The position numbers and the translations under genes are program-made. Of a stretch of DNA of 64,000 bases, positions 19,902-31,029 are shown in pieces. The DNA is from Trinickia soli. GTDB taxonomy: Bacteria; Pseudomonadota; Gammaproteobacteria; Burkholderiales; Burkholderiaceae. A model generated the notes under the pieces. That model was given only the letters and a program-made list of their open reading frames with translations. It did no database searches and was not told the origin of the DNA. How positions within the stretch are numbered: the first letter of the stretch is position 1; the number at the start of each line of letters is the position of its first letter. The DNA lies in the NCBI RefSeq assembly GCF_002879855.1, contig NZ_PNYB01000002.1:62001-126000 (forward strand), in the 5' to 3' direction.

Positions 19902-21239
19902 ATGAAACCCGTTATTGCCCTTGTCGGGCGCCCCAATGTGGGGAAATCCACTCTGTTCAACCGCTTGACGCGGTCGCGCGACGCGCTGGTCGCCGATTTG
20001 CCGGGCCTCACGCGCGACCGCCATTATGGCGAAGGGCGCGTGGGCGAACGCGCCTATCTCGTCGTAGATACGGGCGGATTCGAGCCCGTCGCGAAAGACG
20101 GCATCCTGCATGAAATGGCGCGGCAAACGCGGCAGGCTGTCGAAGAGTCCGATGTCGTGGTCTTCATCGTCGACGGGCGCAACGGCCTGGCGCCTCAGGA
20201 CAAGGCGATCGCCGACTACCTGCGCAAGACCGGCCGCCCGATCGTGCTCGTCGTGAACAAGGCCGAGGGTATGAAGTACACGGCCGTGGCCTCCGATTTT
20301 TACGAGCTCGGTCTCGGCGACCCACGCGCCATCTCCGCGGCGCACGGCGACGGCGTCACGGAGATGATCAATGACGCGCTCGAAATCGCCTATGCCGGCC
20401 ACCCGGAAGAGGATGAAGAAGAGAGCGCCGCGCGCGGCATCAAGATTGCGATCGTCGGCCGGCCGAATGTCGGCAAATCGACGCTCGTCAACACGCTGAT
20501 CGGCGAGGACCGCGTGATCGCGTTCGACATGCCGGGGACGACGCGCGACTCGATCTATGTAGACTTCGAACGCCAGGGCAGGAAATATACGCTGATCGAC
20601 ACGGCCGGCCTGCGCCGCCGCGGCAAGGTCTTCGAGGCGATCGAGAAGTTCTCGGTGGTGAAGACGCTGCAGTCGATAGCCGACGCCAACGTCGTGATCT
20701 TGCTGCTCGATGCGCGTCAGGATATCTCGGAACAGGATGCCCACATCGCTGGATTCGTGGTGGAGCAAGGGCGCGCGCTCGTCGTCGGCGTCAATAAATG
20801 GGATGGGCTCGATGCGCACGTGCGCGACCGCACGAAAGCGGACATGATGCGCAAGCTCAAATTCCTCGAATTCGCGAAGTTCCACTTCATCTCGGCCACC
20901 GAGAAAACCGGTATCGGCCCGCTGATGCGCTCAGTTGACGACGCTTATGCCGCCGCCATGGCGAAGCTGCCCACGCCCAAGCTCACGCGTGCGCTGATCG
21001 AGGCTGTCGAATTTCAGCAGCCGCGCCGCCGCGGCCCCGTGCGTCCGAAATTGCGGTACGCGCACCAGGGCGGGCAAAACCCGCCGATCATCGTCATCCA
21101 CGGCAACGCGCTCGATGCGGTGACCGAAACTTACAAGCGATATCTCGAAAATCGCTTCCGAGAAACTTTCTCGTTGACCGGAACTCCATTGCGCATAGAG
21201 TTCCGTTCGTCGGCGAACCCGTACGCCGACAAGGGCTGA
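19902..21239 (+). CDS. der: Ribosome-assembly GTPase Der (EngA)
   Basis: Der has two tandem GTPase domains and a KH-like C-terminal domain and is needed for 50S subunit assembly. In this 445-residue protein the P-loop GRPNVGKST occurs twice (residues about 8 and 186). The G3 motifs are DTGGFE and DTAGLRR, and the G4 motifs NKAEG and NKWDG. The KH-like domain ([19 protein letters not shown] onward) completes the fold. The start follows AGGCAACATCAG. This gene ends the run conserved with E. coli; hfq begins 143 bases later. Confidence 0.97.
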   Translation: MKPVIALVGRPNVGKSTLFNRLTRSRDALVADLPGLTRDRHYGEGRVGERAYLVVDTGGFEPVAKDGILHEMARQTRQAVEESDVVVFIVDGRNGLAPQDKAIADYLRKTGRPIVLVVNKAEGMKYTAVASDFYELGLGDPRAISAAHGDGVTEMINDALEIAYAGHPEEDEEESAARGIKIAIVGRPNVGKSTLVNTLIGEDRVIAFDMPGTTRDSIYVDFERQGRKYTLIDTAGLRRRGKVFEAIEKFSVVKTLQSIADANVVILLLDARQDISEQDAHIAGFVVEQGRALVVGVNKWDGLDAHVRDRTKADMMRKLKFLEFAKFHFISATEKTGIGPLMRSVDDAYAAAMAKLPTPKLTRALIEAVEFQQPRRRGPVRPKLRYAHQGGQNPPIIVIHGNALDAVTETYKRYLENRFRETFSLTGTPLRIEFRSSANPYADKG

Positions 21240-21382
21240 TCCGGGTGTCCGGCAGGGGGCTGCCGGATGGCCGGGCGGCCCGTGTGACAACGAAAATCGG
21301 CTATAGTGTAGCGATTGGTGGCGGATTTCTTTTTCTTCGTCCCAATCTGGATCCAACCTGCAAAAAAACGACGGAGTTTGCT

Positions 21383-21619
21383 ATGAGCAACAAAGGGCAA
21401 CTGTTACAAGACCCGTTTCTGAACGCACTGCGCAAAGAGCACGTGCCGGTTTCCATCTATTTGGTCAACGGCATCAAGCTGCAAGGGAACATAGAATCGT
21501 TCGACCAGTACGTCGTGTTGCTCCGGAACACCGTGACCCAGATGGTTTACAAGCACGCCATTTCGACGGTAGTGCCGGCCCGTCCGGTCAATTTCCATCC
21601 CGATTCGGAAACGGCCTGA
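21383..21619 (+). CDS. hfq: RNA chaperone Hfq
   Basis: Hfq is the hexameric Sm-like RNA chaperone that pairs small RNAs with mRNAs. The 78-residue protein has the Sm1 motif ([20 protein letters not shown] onward, with FDQYVVLL) and the Sm2 motif YKHAIST, with a very short C-terminal tail, as in other Burkholderia Hfq proteins. The ATG at 21383 has ACGGAG upstream; the longer frame from 21245 is non-coding leader. A TATAGT hexamer at 21302 may be the -10 of an hfq promoter, though no -35 is clear. A very strong terminator follows immediately. Confidence 0.98.
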   Translation: MSNKGQLLQDPFLNALRKEHVPVSIYLVNGIKLQGNIESFDQYVVLLRNTVTQMVYKHAISTVVPARPVNFHPDSETA

Positions 21620-21629
21620 ATTCACCCTG

Positions 21630-21680
21630 GCGGCCGGCACGGCGCCGACGCATCGGCGCCGTGCCGGCCGCTTCTCTTTT
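21630..21680 (+). terminator. Strong rho-independent terminator between hfq and hflX
   Basis: A perfect 19-bp stem (21630-21648 with 21653-21671), tetraloop CGCA, then TTCTCTTTT. It lies 11 bases after the hfq stop and 15 bases before the hflX start. It should end most hfq transcripts and limit read-through into hflX. Confidence 0.93.
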
Positions 21681-21694
21681 AGACACTCATCAAT

Positions 21695-22885
21695 TTGATC
21701 AACGCAGCGCTCGTCGGCATCGATTTCGGCAAGATCGACTTCGAAGCCAGTCTCGAAGAACTCAGTCTGCTCGCGCAAAGTGCGGGCGCACATCCCGCCG
21801 TGACATTGACCGGGCGCCGTACGAGCCCGGACGCCGCTTTGTTTGTCGGTAGCGGGAAGGCCGAGGAGTTGCGTCTCGCGTGCGAGGCCAACGAGGTCGA
21901 AATCGTTATCTTCAACCATGCGTTGGCGCCGGCCCAACAGCGCAATCTGGAACGTGCGCTTAATCGGCGCGTCGTCGATCGCACCAGTCTGATTCTCGAC
22001 ATCTTCGCGCAGCGTGCGCGCAGCCATGAAGGCAAGCTGCAGGTCGAACTGGCGCAGTTGCAGTATATGGCCACGCGGCTCGTCCGCGCGTGGACCCACC
22101 TGGAGCGCCAAAAGGGCGGTATCGGCCTGCGCGGCCCCGGCGAAACGCAGCTCGAAACCGACCGCCGCCTGATCGGCGAGCGCATCAAGATGCTCAAGGT
22201 CCGGCTCGAGAAGTTGCGCCGTCAGCACGGCACGCAGCGGCGTCAGCGTGCGCGCAACCGCGCAATGTCGGTGTCGCTGGTCGGCTATACGAACGCGGGC
22301 AAATCGACGTTGTTCAATGCGCTGACGAAAGCGCAAGCGTATGCGGCCGATCAATTGTTCGCGACGCTCGACACGACTTCGCGGCGGCTTTATCTCGGTG
22401 ATGAGGCCGGGCAGGTGATCATCTCCGATACGGTCGGCTTTATTCGCGAATTGCCACATCAACTTGTGGCCGCGTTTCGCGCAACGCTCGAAGAAACGAT
22501 TCATGCCGATTTGCTGTTGCACGTGGTCGATGCCTCCAGCGCCGTGCGGCTGGATCAGATCGACCAGGTCAATGAAGTGTTGAACGAGATCGGCGCGCAT
22601 GCGGTGCGGCAGATTCTCGTTTTCAACAAGATCGACGCCGTGCCGGAATTGGCGGCTCGCGGCGAAGCGGTCGAGCGGGACGAATATGGTAATATTTCGC
22701 GCGTCTTTTTGAGCGCGCGCACCGGGCAGGGTCTGGATACGCTGCGCGCAGCCATCGCCGAAATCGCCACCTCAGAACATCTCCCAGATAGCGGGCGAGC
22801 GCAGCCGGAAGAAGCGCTGCCAGGTCATGAGCGCGAAGACTCCGACGCGTCGGATGCGCGGACATGGCGCTCTGATTTGCATTGA
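21695..22885 (+). CDS. hflX: Ribosome-splitting GTPase HflX
   Basis: HflX is a GTPase that binds the 50S subunit and rescues stalled or heat-damaged ribosomes. The 396-residue protein has the N-terminal HflX domain (FVGSGKAEELRLA), the linker motif GGIGLRGPGETQLETDRRLI, the P-loop GYTNAGKSTLFN, the G3 region SDTVGFIRELPHQLV and the G4 motif FNKID. The start is a TTG giving MINAALVGIDFGKIDFE; there is no good Shine-Dalgarno site, because the hfq terminator ends 15 bases upstream. It is followed by hflK and hflC, as in enterobacteria. Confidence 0.95.
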   Translation: MINAALVGIDFGKIDFEASLEELSLLAQSAGAHPAVTLTGRRTSPDAALFVGSGKAEELRLACEANEVEIVIFNHALAPAQQRNLERALNRRVVDRTSLILDIFAQRARSHEGKLQVELAQLQYMATRLVRAWTHLERQKGGIGLRGPGETQLETDRRLIGERIKMLKVRLEKLRRQHGTQRRQRARNRAMSVSLVGYTNAGKSTLFNALTKAQAYAADQLFATLDTTSRRLYLGDEAGQVIISDTVGFIRELPHQLVAAFRATLEETIHADLLLHVVDASSAVRLDQIDQVNEVLNEIGAHAVRQILVFNKIDAVPELAARGEAVERDEYGNISRVFLSARTGQGLDTLRAAIAEIATSEHLPDSGRAQPEEALPGHEREDSDASDARTWRSDLH

Positions 22886-22915
22886 CCGGCCCTCCCAACT
22901 CGAGCGAACGAACAG

Positions 22916-24286
22916 GTGAACGAATACAACGAGCGGAGTTTCTGGCTGCGTGCGCGCGCCATTCTTTCGATCAACGATCCCCGTTGGGGGCGCAGCGACG
23001 GTAACGGTAGCCGGCAACGGCCGAACGAGCCGAAGCGTGGCCCCGGCGGCAACGATGGCGACGGCGGCGGTCCGCCCGATCTCGACGAAATGTGGCGCGA
23101 TTTCAATCGGCGCCTGTCGCGCTTTTTCGGCGGTAAAGGCCAGGGAAGCGGGCCGGGGGATCGGCGTCCGGACAACGGACGAGCGGCTCGAATCGGCGTC
23201 GGCATTGTCATCGGCGTGCTCGCGGCGATCTATATCGGCAGCGGCATCTTCGTCGTGCAGGAGGGCCAAACCGGTATCGTCCTGCAATTCGGCAAATACC
23301 GGGGAACGGTGGAGCCGGGTATCCATATCCGTCTGCCCTATCCGTTTGAAACCCACGAAATCGTCAATGTCGCGCAAATCCGTTCGGTCGAGATCGGCCG
23401 CGGCAATGCAATGAGCGATGCCGACATGAAGGATGCATCCGTGATCACGCAAGACGGTGGTATCGTCGATGTCCGCGTGGCCGTGCAATATCAGGTCAAA
23501 TCGGCTACCGATTACCTGTTCCAAACGGTCGATCCCGATCTCAGCGTGACGCAGGCGGCGCAAGCGGCGGTGCGAGAGACCGTCGGCGCGCGCAGCACGG
23601 AGAGCTTGCTCGACGGCAACCGCGACGCGATTCGCGAGCCGCTCGCGCAAGCCATTCAGAGCGCGCTCGACCGGACTCGCACGGGGCTTGCCGTGACGAG
23701 CGTCACCGTGCAGTCCATCGAGCCGCCGGCGGCGGTGCAGGGCGCCTACGCGGACGCCGCGCGGGCCCGCCAGGAGCACGCGCGTGCCAAGAGTGCGGCG
23801 CAAGCCTATGCGGGGCAAATCTTGCCGGGTGCGAAAGAACAAGCGCAGCGTTCGATCGACGACGCGAAGGCGTACGCACAACGCGTCGAAGCGCAGGCGC
23901 AGGGAGACGCCGAGCGCTTCAAAGAGGTCTACGCTCAGTACGCGAAAGCGCCGGCCGTCATACGCGAGCGGATGTACCTGGAAACCATGCGCGAAATATA
24001 TGCGAACACCACGAAGGTATTCGTCGGCGCCAAGGGTGGTAGCAACGTCGTGAACCTGTCGCTTGATAAGCTGCTCGAGGCCAATCGGCGCGCGGCGCCC
24101 GAAACGGCGGCATCGGCAGCCGCGGGTGCTCAAGGCGCGGCGGCGGGCGCGCAGGCGGCGTCGCCACAGGCGCCGGCCGCAGCAGCGCCGAGCGCGGCGA
24201 GCCAGGCGGCCGCGGCAAGCGATGCGATGCGTTCGCGAGACGCGTTGCGCAGTCGCTCCCGCGAAGACGAATTGCAGCAGCAATAG
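22916..24286 (+). CDS. hflK: FtsH protease modulator HflK
   Basis: HflK forms with HflC a large periplasmic cage around the FtsH protease in the inner membrane. The 456-residue protein has a cytoplasmic N-terminal region rich in Gly, Arg and Asp (about 1-90), one transmembrane helix (about 98-117, GVGIVIGVLAAIYIGSGIFV), an SPFH/band-7 domain (VVQEGQTGIVLQFGKYRG onward) and a C-terminal helical stretch. It ends in an Ala-rich, low-complexity tail (about 390-450). The start is a GTG. It is 12 bases upstream of hflC, and the pair is clearly cotranscribed. Confidence 0.95.
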   Translation: MNEYNERSFWLRARAILSINDPRWGRSDGNGSRQRPNEPKRGPGGNDGDGGGPPDLDEMWRDFNRRLSRFFGGKGQGSGPGDRRPDNGRAARIGVGIVIGVLAAIYIGSGIFVVQEGQTGIVLQFGKYRGTVEPGIHIRLPYPFETHEIVNVAQIRSVEIGRGNAMSDADMKDASVITQDGGIVDVRVAVQYQVKSATDYLFQTVDPDLSVTQAAQAAVRETVGARSTESLLDGNRDAIREPLAQAIQSALDRTRTGLAVTSVTVQSIEPPAAVQGAYADAARARQEHARAKSAAQAYAGQILPGAKEQAQRSIDDAKAYAQRVEAQAQGDAERFKEVYAQYAKAPAVIRERMYLETMREIYANTTKVFVGAKGGSNVVNLSLDKLLEANRRAAPETAASAAAGAQGAAAGAQAASPQAPAAAAPSAASQAAAASDAMRSRDALRSRSREDELQQQ

Positions 24287-24298
24287 GAAGCGCTGAAC

Positions 24299-25207
24299 AT
24301 GAACCGAATTATTGCGCTTGTCATTGTGGTCGTGGCTGTGTTGTTCGCCGGGGCGTCGACGCTGCTCGTTGTCGATCAACGGCACGTCGCGGTCGTATAT
24401 TCGCGCGGCGGTAGCAACCCCGTCGTGGTCGGCACCGGCCTGCACGTCAAGCTGCCGGCGCCGCTGCAATCGGCCATGATCGTGGACACGCGCGTGCGTA
24501 CGCTTGCGCCGTCCGACGCCGATCATTGTGTCACCTCGGACAAGAGCGAGCTGCTCGTCACGCCCGCCCTCAAATATCGTGTGACGGACCCATTGAAGCT
24601 CTTCAATGAAACCGAGGGGGATCAGCAAAGCGCGAATGACCGGCTTGCCGCAGCGCTACGCTCTGCGTTAGGCGAGGCATTCGGCAAACGCTCGCTCGCG
24701 GATGCGCTTGCGCACCAAGGCGCGATTGCGCGGGAAGCCCAAGCAGCGATGGCCGGTACGGCTGGTACGCTCGGTGTCGAACTCGTGGATCTGCAGTTCC
24801 TGCGTGTCGATTTTCCGCATGCTGCTGCCGACGCCGTCTACAAGCGCATGACGGCGGCCGAAGAGAAGGCGGCCAGTGATGCGCGTGCGCAGACTTCGGC
24901 CGAAGTCGCCGAAATCAAAGCCGATGCCGAGCGACAGCGCGACGCCGTGCTGGCCGATGCCTACGCGGCAGCGCAGTCGATCAAAGGCGGGGGCGATGCG
25001 AAAGCAGCCGCCATTGCCGCGGACGCATTCGGGCGCGATCCGAACTTCTACCAGTTCTACCAGAGCTTGCAGGCCTATCGAAGCGTATTCAAAGCGGGGG
25101 ATGTCATCGTCGTCGATCCCGACAGTGAATTCTTCCGCTTCATGCGTAGCCCCGACGGGAACGCCGCCTCAACCAACCCGGCCGCTTCGGCTTCACGCAA
25201 ACACTGA
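24299..25207 (+). CDS. hflC: FtsH protease modulator HflC
   Basis: The partner of HflK in the HflKC complex. The 302-residue protein has an N-terminal signal-anchor (about 4-25, IIALVIVVVAVLFAGASTLLV), followed directly by the SPFH domain (DQRHVAVVYSRGG, GLHVKLPAPLQSAMIVDTR). A long helix then follows (AAEEKAASDARAQTSAEVAE...), and the end contains the conserved FYQFYQSLQAYR segment. The start ATG follows AGGAAGCGCTGAAC. It continues into a small DUF2065 gene after 42 bases. Confidence 0.95.
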   Translation: MNRIIALVIVVVAVLFAGASTLLVVDQRHVAVVYSRGGSNPVVVGTGLHVKLPAPLQSAMIVDTRVRTLAPSDADHCVTSDKSELLVTPALKYRVTDPLKLFNETEGDQQSANDRLAAALRSALGEAFGKRSLADALAHQGAIAREAQAAMAGTAGTLGVELVDLQFLRVDFPHAAADAVYKRMTAAEEKAASDARAQTSAEVAEIKADAERQRDAVLADAYAAAQSIKGGGDAKAAAIAADAFGRDPNFYQFYQSLQAYRSVFKAGDVIVVDPDSEFFRFMRSPDGNAASTNPAASASRKH

Positions 25208-25249
25208 TTCACAGGCGCCGCCCGATCGACGGGCGGCGCCGTCATTTTC

Positions 25250-25441
25250 ATGGACATGGCCGGTTCGTTACTGCTTGCGATCGCACTGATGCTCATTATC
25301 GAGGGCATGTTCCCGTTCGTATTCCCGACAGCATGGCGCGAGACCTTTCGTAGAATAGCGGAACGGCCGGCGCATCATATCCGGATCGGCGGTTTGCTCG
25401 TCATGGCGCTCGGCTTGCTGCTGCTGGTGGCGGCGACCTAG
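25250..25441 (+). CDS. Small DUF2065 (YjeT-like) membrane protein
   Basis: A 63-residue protein with two hydrophobic helices (about 6-27 and 45-62) separated by a basic loop (FRRIAERPAHHIRIGG). This is the DUF2065/YjeT family, which sits in the same place (hflC-yjeT-purA) in E. coli. Its function is unknown. The position suggests a role with HflKC or FtsH, but that is inference. The frame and length match the family closely. Confidence 0.88.
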   Translation: MDMAGSLLLAIALMLIIEGMFPFVFPTAWRETFRRIAERPAHHIRIGGLLVMALGLLLLVAAT

Positions 25442-25554
25442 GGACGAAACGATCACGCGCCGCGCGCGAAGCGTCTTCGACCCGCGCCGCGCACCGCTTC
25501 ATTCGCTTTGGGCCGCGCGTTGCTCGCCCCAATTAACGTTGTAGGACTCAACCG

Positions 25555-26721
25555 ATGTCGACCTGGCTGCTTCCCGAAAATATTGCCGACGTGCTGCCGT
25601 CCGAAGCACGCAAGATTGAAGAACTTCGACGTGCGCTGCTCGATCGTTTTCGTACGTACGGCTACGAGATGGTGATGCCGCCGATGCTCGAGTATCTCGA
25701 GTCGCTGCTGACCGGTGGTGGGAGCGACCTGAACCTGCGCACGTTCAAGCTCGTCGATCAACTGTCGGGGCGTACGCTCGGGCTGCGAGCCGACACCACG
25801 CCGCAAGTGGCGCGCATCGACGCTCACCTGCTCAACCGCCAGGGCGTGACGCGGCTTTGCTATGCCGGCAGCGTGTTGCACACGAGGCCGCGCGGCTTGC
25901 ATGCGACGCGCGAACAAATTCAGATTGGTGCAGAAATATACGGCCATGCAGGGCTCGAAGCCGATCTCGAAGTTCAGCAACTGATGCTGGACGTGCTGCG
26001 TCTGGCGGGCATTGAGAACGTCCGACTCGATCTTTGCCACGCCGGGGTCTTGCTCGCGCTGTTCGAGCGCGATCCGGTCGCAGCCGGGCGGGGCGAGACG
26101 CTTTACGAGGCGCTGGCCGGCAAAGATGTGCCGCGTATCGCCGAACTCACGCAGGATCTCGACCCGGTCGTGCGCGACGCGCTGCGGGCGCTGCCGTCGC
26201 TGTACGGCGATGTCTCGGTGCTCGACCTCGCGCGGCAACAGTTGCCGCAATGGCCGGCGATTACGCGCGCGCTTGACGATTTGACGTTCCTCGCGACGCA
26301 TGTCGAGGGCGCGCAGGCAGCGATCGACCTTGCCGACCTGCGCGGCTATGCCTATCACAGCGGCGTTATGTTTTCCGCATACGTCGACGGCGTGCCGAAC
26401 GCCCTCGCGCGGGGCGGGCGTTACGATCACGTCGGCCAAGCCTACGGGAGGGCGCGCCCGGCCACGGGTTTTTCGCTCGATCTGCGCGAGATCGCGACGG
26501 TTTCGCCAATCGAGGCGCGCAGCAGTGCCATCCTCGCGCCGTGGAAGCACGACGATTTGTTGCGCGAACGCGTCGCTGCGCTGCGCGATGCCGGAGAAGT
26601 CGTGATTCAGGCATTGCCAGGGCACGATCATGCGCTTGACGAATTCGCGTTTGATCGTGTGCTCGTGGAGCGAGACGGCGCTTGGCTCGTAGAGGCGCGC
26701 GAGTCGCATCCGGTCGCCTGA
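25555..26721 (+). CDS. hisZ: ATP phosphoribosyltransferase regulatory subunit HisZ
   Basis: HisZ is a catalytically inactive paralogue of histidyl-tRNA synthetase. It forms a hetero-octamer with short-form HisG and allows histidine feedback on the first step of histidine synthesis. The 388-residue protein shares the synthetase core ([57 protein letters not shown]) but lacks the C-terminal anticodon-binding domain. Its presence implies a short HisG elsewhere in the genome. It is inserted between the yjeT-like gene and purA, where E. coli has no such gene. Confidence 0.93.
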   Translation: MSTWLLPENIADVLPSEARKIEELRRALLDRFRTYGYEMVMPPMLEYLESLLTGGGSDLNLRTFKLVDQLSGRTLGLRADTTPQVARIDAHLLNRQGVTRLCYAGSVLHTRPRGLHATREQIQIGAEIYGHAGLEADLEVQQLMLDVLRLAGIENVRLDLCHAGVLLALFERDPVAAGRGETLYEALAGKDVPRIAELTQDLDPVVRDALRALPSLYGDVSVLDLARQQLPQWPAITRALDDLTFLATHVEGAQAAIDLADLRGYAYHSGVMFSAYVDGVPNALARGGRYDHVGQAYGRARPATGFSLDLREIATVSPIEARSSAILAPWKHDDLLRERVAALRDAGEVVIQALPGHDHALDEFAFDRVLVERDGAWLVEARESHPVA

Positions 26722-26802
26722 TCGAGCGGTTCGAGTCGATCAAGGCATGCTGCCGAGATTGCTCGAAGATGGGCCATGCCGTTGAAGCGAAACGGAAAAA
26801 TT

Positions 26803-26830
26803 CGGAAGCTTCCGCGAACATGGGTAGAAT
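26803..26830 (+). promoter_or_regulatory. Candidate purA promoter with a 12-bp palindrome
   Basis: TAGAAT at 26825-26830 is a plausible -10 for purA. The spacer upstream contains a perfect 12-bp palindrome CGGAAGCTTCCG at 26803-26814, overlapping where a -35 would lie. This could be an operator or simply chance. The -35 match (TTCGGA) is poor. Confidence 0.35.
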
Positions 26831-26848
26831 ACGTTTTTAACCAGCTAA

Positions 26849-28204
<1,356 letters not shown>

Positions 28205-28207
28205 GCG

Positions 28208-28780
28208 ATGACGCAGAACATGCCGATGATCGCGATGGCCGACCCGCGCAACGACGAAAAGAACCTCTGGGTGAGCTGGGACGAATATCATCGGCTCATC
28301 GAGCTCCTGGCGCTCGCCGTGCATGATTCGGGTTGGAAGTTCGACCAGATCCTTTGCCTTGCGCGCGGCGGCTTGCGCGTCGGCGACCAGCTTTCGCGTA
28401 TTTACGACCTCCCGTTGGCGATTCTCGCGACGAGTTCCTACCGCGAGGCGGCGGGGACTCAGCAGGGCGAGCTCGATATCGCGCAATACATCACGATGAC
28501 GCGCGGGGATTTGTCAGGCAACGTGTTGCTCGTCGACGATCTGGTTGACTCGGGAGTGACGCTTGCGCGTGTCCAGCAACATTTGAAAGAGCGCTATCCG
28601 GCCGTTGCGGCCGTGCGCTCGGCCGTGCTGTGGTACAAGGGCTGCTCGAAGGTCAAACCCGACTATTTTGTTCAATCCTTGCCGACCAACCCGTGGATCC
28701 ATCAGCCGTTCGAGGAGTGGGACACGGTTCGGCCGCACAATCTGGGCGCCTGGATCAAACGTGGCGTCGCTCAGGATTGA
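28208..28780 (+). CDS. Purine phosphoribosyltransferase-like protein
   Basis: A 190-residue type I phosphoribosyltransferase. The PRPP-binding signature is VLLVDDLVDSGVTLARV, and the earlier loop is CLARGGLRVGDQLSR. It resembles the Gpt/xanthine-guanine phosphoribosyltransferase group that salvages purine bases, and linkage to purA fits a purine salvage role. The exact base is not determinable from sequence. It begins three bases after purA and ends 60 bases before a strong terminator, so purA and this gene form one transcription unit. Confidence 0.85.
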   Translation: MTQNMPMIAMADPRNDEKNLWVSWDEYHRLIELLALAVHDSGWKFDQILCLARGGLRVGDQLSRIYDLPLAILATSSYREAAGTQQGELDIAQYITMTRGDLSGNVLLVDDLVDSGVTLARVQQHLKERYPAVAAVRSAVLWYKGCSKVKPDYFVQSLPTNPWIHQPFEEWDTVRPHNLGAWIKRGVAQD

Positions 28781-28839
28781 ACTGCGGCACGTAAGTTGCA
28801 CTTGGTCTGAGTCTCGCCGTTGCGCGGGTATCAATGATC

Positions 28840-28868
28840 GAGCGGAGTCGGGCGACTCCGCTCTTTTT
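28840..28868 (+). terminator. Rho-independent terminator after the purA operon
   Basis: A perfect 10-bp stem GAGCGGAGTC / GACTCCGCTC (28840-28849 and 28854-28863) with loop GGGC is followed by TTTTT. It ends the purA-phosphoribosyltransferase operon before kup. Confidence 0.95.
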
Positions 28869-28941
28869 ATGTGTATTCGTCATCGATGCACCGCTAGAAT
28901 AGCGCTCGGTGCCGGCTGATCCGGTACGAATCGCTTCGTTT

Positions 28942-30834
28942 ATGACAGACAACAACCACGACAACCTTCGCCAGCATTCGTTGCCGGCGCTCGCTCTGGC
29001 GGCCATCGGCGTCGTGTTCGGCGATATCGGCACGAGCCCGCTGTATGCGCTTAAGGAAGCCTTCAGCCCCGCACACGGCATCGCACTGACCGACCATTCG
29101 ATCCTTGGCGTTATCTCGTTATTGTTCTGGGCGATCGTCGTTGTCGTCTCGATAAAGTACGTGTTGTTCGTGATGCGCGCGGACAACAATGGCGAGGGTG
29201 GGGTGCTTGCGCTGATGGCGCTGTCTTTGCGGCCGTTTTCGGCAAAGTCGCGCGTCACGGGCGTCTTGATGATGCTCGGCATATTCGGCGCATGCATGTT
29301 TTACGGCGATGCTGTCATCACGCCGGCTATCTCGGTCATTTCGGCCGTTGAGGGGCTGGAGATCGCAACGCCGCATCTGTCGCATCTCGTTTTGCCGATC
29401 ACGATGCTGATCCTCGTCGCGCTGTTTTGGATCCAGCGGCATGGCACGTCGCTCGTCGGCAAACTGTTCGGGCCCATTATGCTCGTCTGGTTTGCGACGC
29501 TTGCGTTGCTCGGCATCCATCATATTGCGCGTGCGCCCCAGATCATCGCTGCGCTTAATCCGTACTATGCGATTTCGTTCATGCACGCGCATATGTTGCA
29601 AGCGTATGTCGTGCTCGGTTCGGTGTTCCTCGTACTGACGGGCGCCGAAGCGCTGTATGCCGATATGGGTCACTTCGGCGCGCGTCCGATTCGTCTGGCG
29701 TGGTACATCCTCGTTATGCCGTCGCTCGTGCTCAATTACTTCGGCCAGGGCGCGCTGCTGATGCTGAACCCGAAGGCGATCGAAAATCCGTTCTTTTTGA
29801 TGGCGCCGCAGTGGGCGCTGCTGCCGCTCGTCGTTCTGTCGACAGTGGCGACGGTCATCGCGTCGCAAGCCGTCATTTCGGGTGCCTATTCGCTGACGAG
29901 CCAGGCAATTCAACTCGGCTACGTCCCGCGGATGAAGGTGCTTCATACGTCGGACCTTGCGATCGGGCAGATCTACGTGCCCGTCGTCAACTGGCTGCTG
30001 CTCTTCATCATTTTGTGCGTCGTTCTTGGGTTCAAGAGCTCGGACAACCTGGCTGCGGCGTACGGTATTGCCGTCACGACGACGATGGTCATCACGACCG
30101 TGCTGGCCTGCGTCGTCATGGTCAAAGTGTGGAACTGGAACAAGGCGCTCGTCGCAGTCATCATCGCGGCCTTTACGGCCGTCGACCTGGCTTTTTTCGG
30201 TGCGAACCTGCTCAAGGTCGCCGAAGGCGGCTGGCTGCCGCTCGGCATTGGCGCGATGCTGTTCTTCTTGCTGATGACCTGGTACAAAGGCCGCATGCTC
30301 GTGAAGGAACGCACGGCGGCCGACGGTATCCCGCTCGCCCCGTTTGTGAAGGGGCTGCTCGCGCATCCGCCGCATCGGGTGTCAGGCACTGCAATCTACC
30401 TGACCGGCAGCGATTCGCTCGTGCCCGTCAGCCTGTTGCACAACCTCAAGCACAACAAAGTGCTGCACGAACGGACCATTTTTCTCACGTTCCTGACGCG
30501 CGATATTCCCTATGTCAAAGACGACGAGCGCATCACGTTGAAGGACGTGGGAGGCGGCTTGTATCTCGTTAGAGCCGCCTACGGTTTCAATGAGACGCCC
30601 GATGTCAAAGCGGTGCTGTTCGAGCTTGAGCGCATTTATGGCATGCAGTTCGAACTCATGGATACGTCGTTCTTCCTGGCTCGTGAAACGGTCGTCCCCA
30701 CGCAATTGCCGGGTATGTCGATCTTGCGCGAACGCGTGTTCGCCTGGATGCATCAGAACGCTGCCAAGCCAACGGACTTCTTCCGTATTCCCGCCAACCG
30801 CGTGGTCGAGTTGGGCACGAAGATCGAGATCTGA
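28942..30834 (+). CDS. kup: Low-affinity potassium transporter Kup
   Basis: Kup (TrkD) is a proton-coupled K+ importer of the KUP/HAK/KT family. The 630-residue protein has the family signature [19 protein letters not shown] in the first helix, about 12 transmembrane helices up to residue about 450, and a cytoplasmic C-terminal domain (about 460-630). The start ATG at 28942 is preferred to a GTG at 28909. A TAGAAT hexamer at 28895-28900 may be its -10. It is closed by a bidirectional terminator shared with tex. Confidence 0.95.
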   Translation: MTDNNHDNLRQHSLPALALAAIGVVFGDIGTSPLYALKEAFSPAHGIALTDHSILGVISLLFWAIVVVVSIKYVLFVMRADNNGEGGVLALMALSLRPFSAKSRVTGVLMMLGIFGACMFYGDAVITPAISVISAVEGLEIATPHLSHLVLPITMLILVALFWIQRHGTSLVGKLFGPIMLVWFATLALLGIHHIARAPQIIAALNPYYAISFMHAHMLQAYVVLGSVFLVLTGAEALYADMGHFGARPIRLAWYILVMPSLVLNYFGQGALLMLNPKAIENPFFLMAPQWALLPLVVLSTVATVIASQAVISGAYSLTSQAIQLGYVPRMKVLHTSDLAIGQIYVPVVNWLLLFIILCVVLGFKSSDNLAAAYGIAVTTTMVITTVLACVVMVKVWNWNKALVAVIIAAFTAVDLAFFGANLLKVAEGGWLPLGIGAMLFFLLMTWYKGRMLVKERTAADGIPLAPFVKGLLAHPPHRVSGTAIYLTGSDSLVPVSLLHNLKHNKVLHERTIFLTFLTRDIPYVKDDERITLKDVGGGLYLVRAAYGFNETPDVKAVLFELERIYGMQFELMDTSFFLARETVVPTQLPGMSILRERVFAWMHQNAAKPTDFFRIPANRVVELGTKIEI

Positions 30835-30885
30835 GCATGATGTAGCCGCCGTCTCCCAAGCTGTCGGACCGGCTTCTCGAAAAAC

Positions 30886-30919
30886 AAAGCCCGCACCTGG
30901 AACGACAGGCGCGGGCTTT
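30886..30919. terminator. Bidirectional terminator between kup and tex
   Basis: A 9-bp stem AAAGCCCGC / GCGGGCTTT (30886-30894 and 30911-30919) contains an inner CCTG/CAGG extension. On the minus strand it is followed by GTTTTTC, a good T tract for tex; on the plus strand the tract is weaker. Confidence 0.85.
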
Positions 30920-31029
30920 GTCATTGCAACCGGCGCAATTAATGCCGCGCAGCGGGCGCAGGTGGAGAGCGGCTAGTGTTTGCCAGCCGCGCGCAGCGGC
31001 CGCCGCGTCTTGCGCTGTCCCGCTTCGGT

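Noticed and set aside
24060-24286. Ala-rich end of HflK as a separate repeat element
   Set aside because: It is ordinary low-complexity protein tail DNA with no repeat unit.
22772-24628. Long antisense frame (618 codons) opposite hflX-hflK-hflC
   Set aside because: It is a shadow of the high-GC codon bias of the real genes. The sense proteins are well conserved and the antisense product is Arg-rich without domains.
29119-30375. Antisense frame (418 codons) opposite kup
   Set aside because: Highly charged, repetitive shadow of the hydrophobic helices of Kup.
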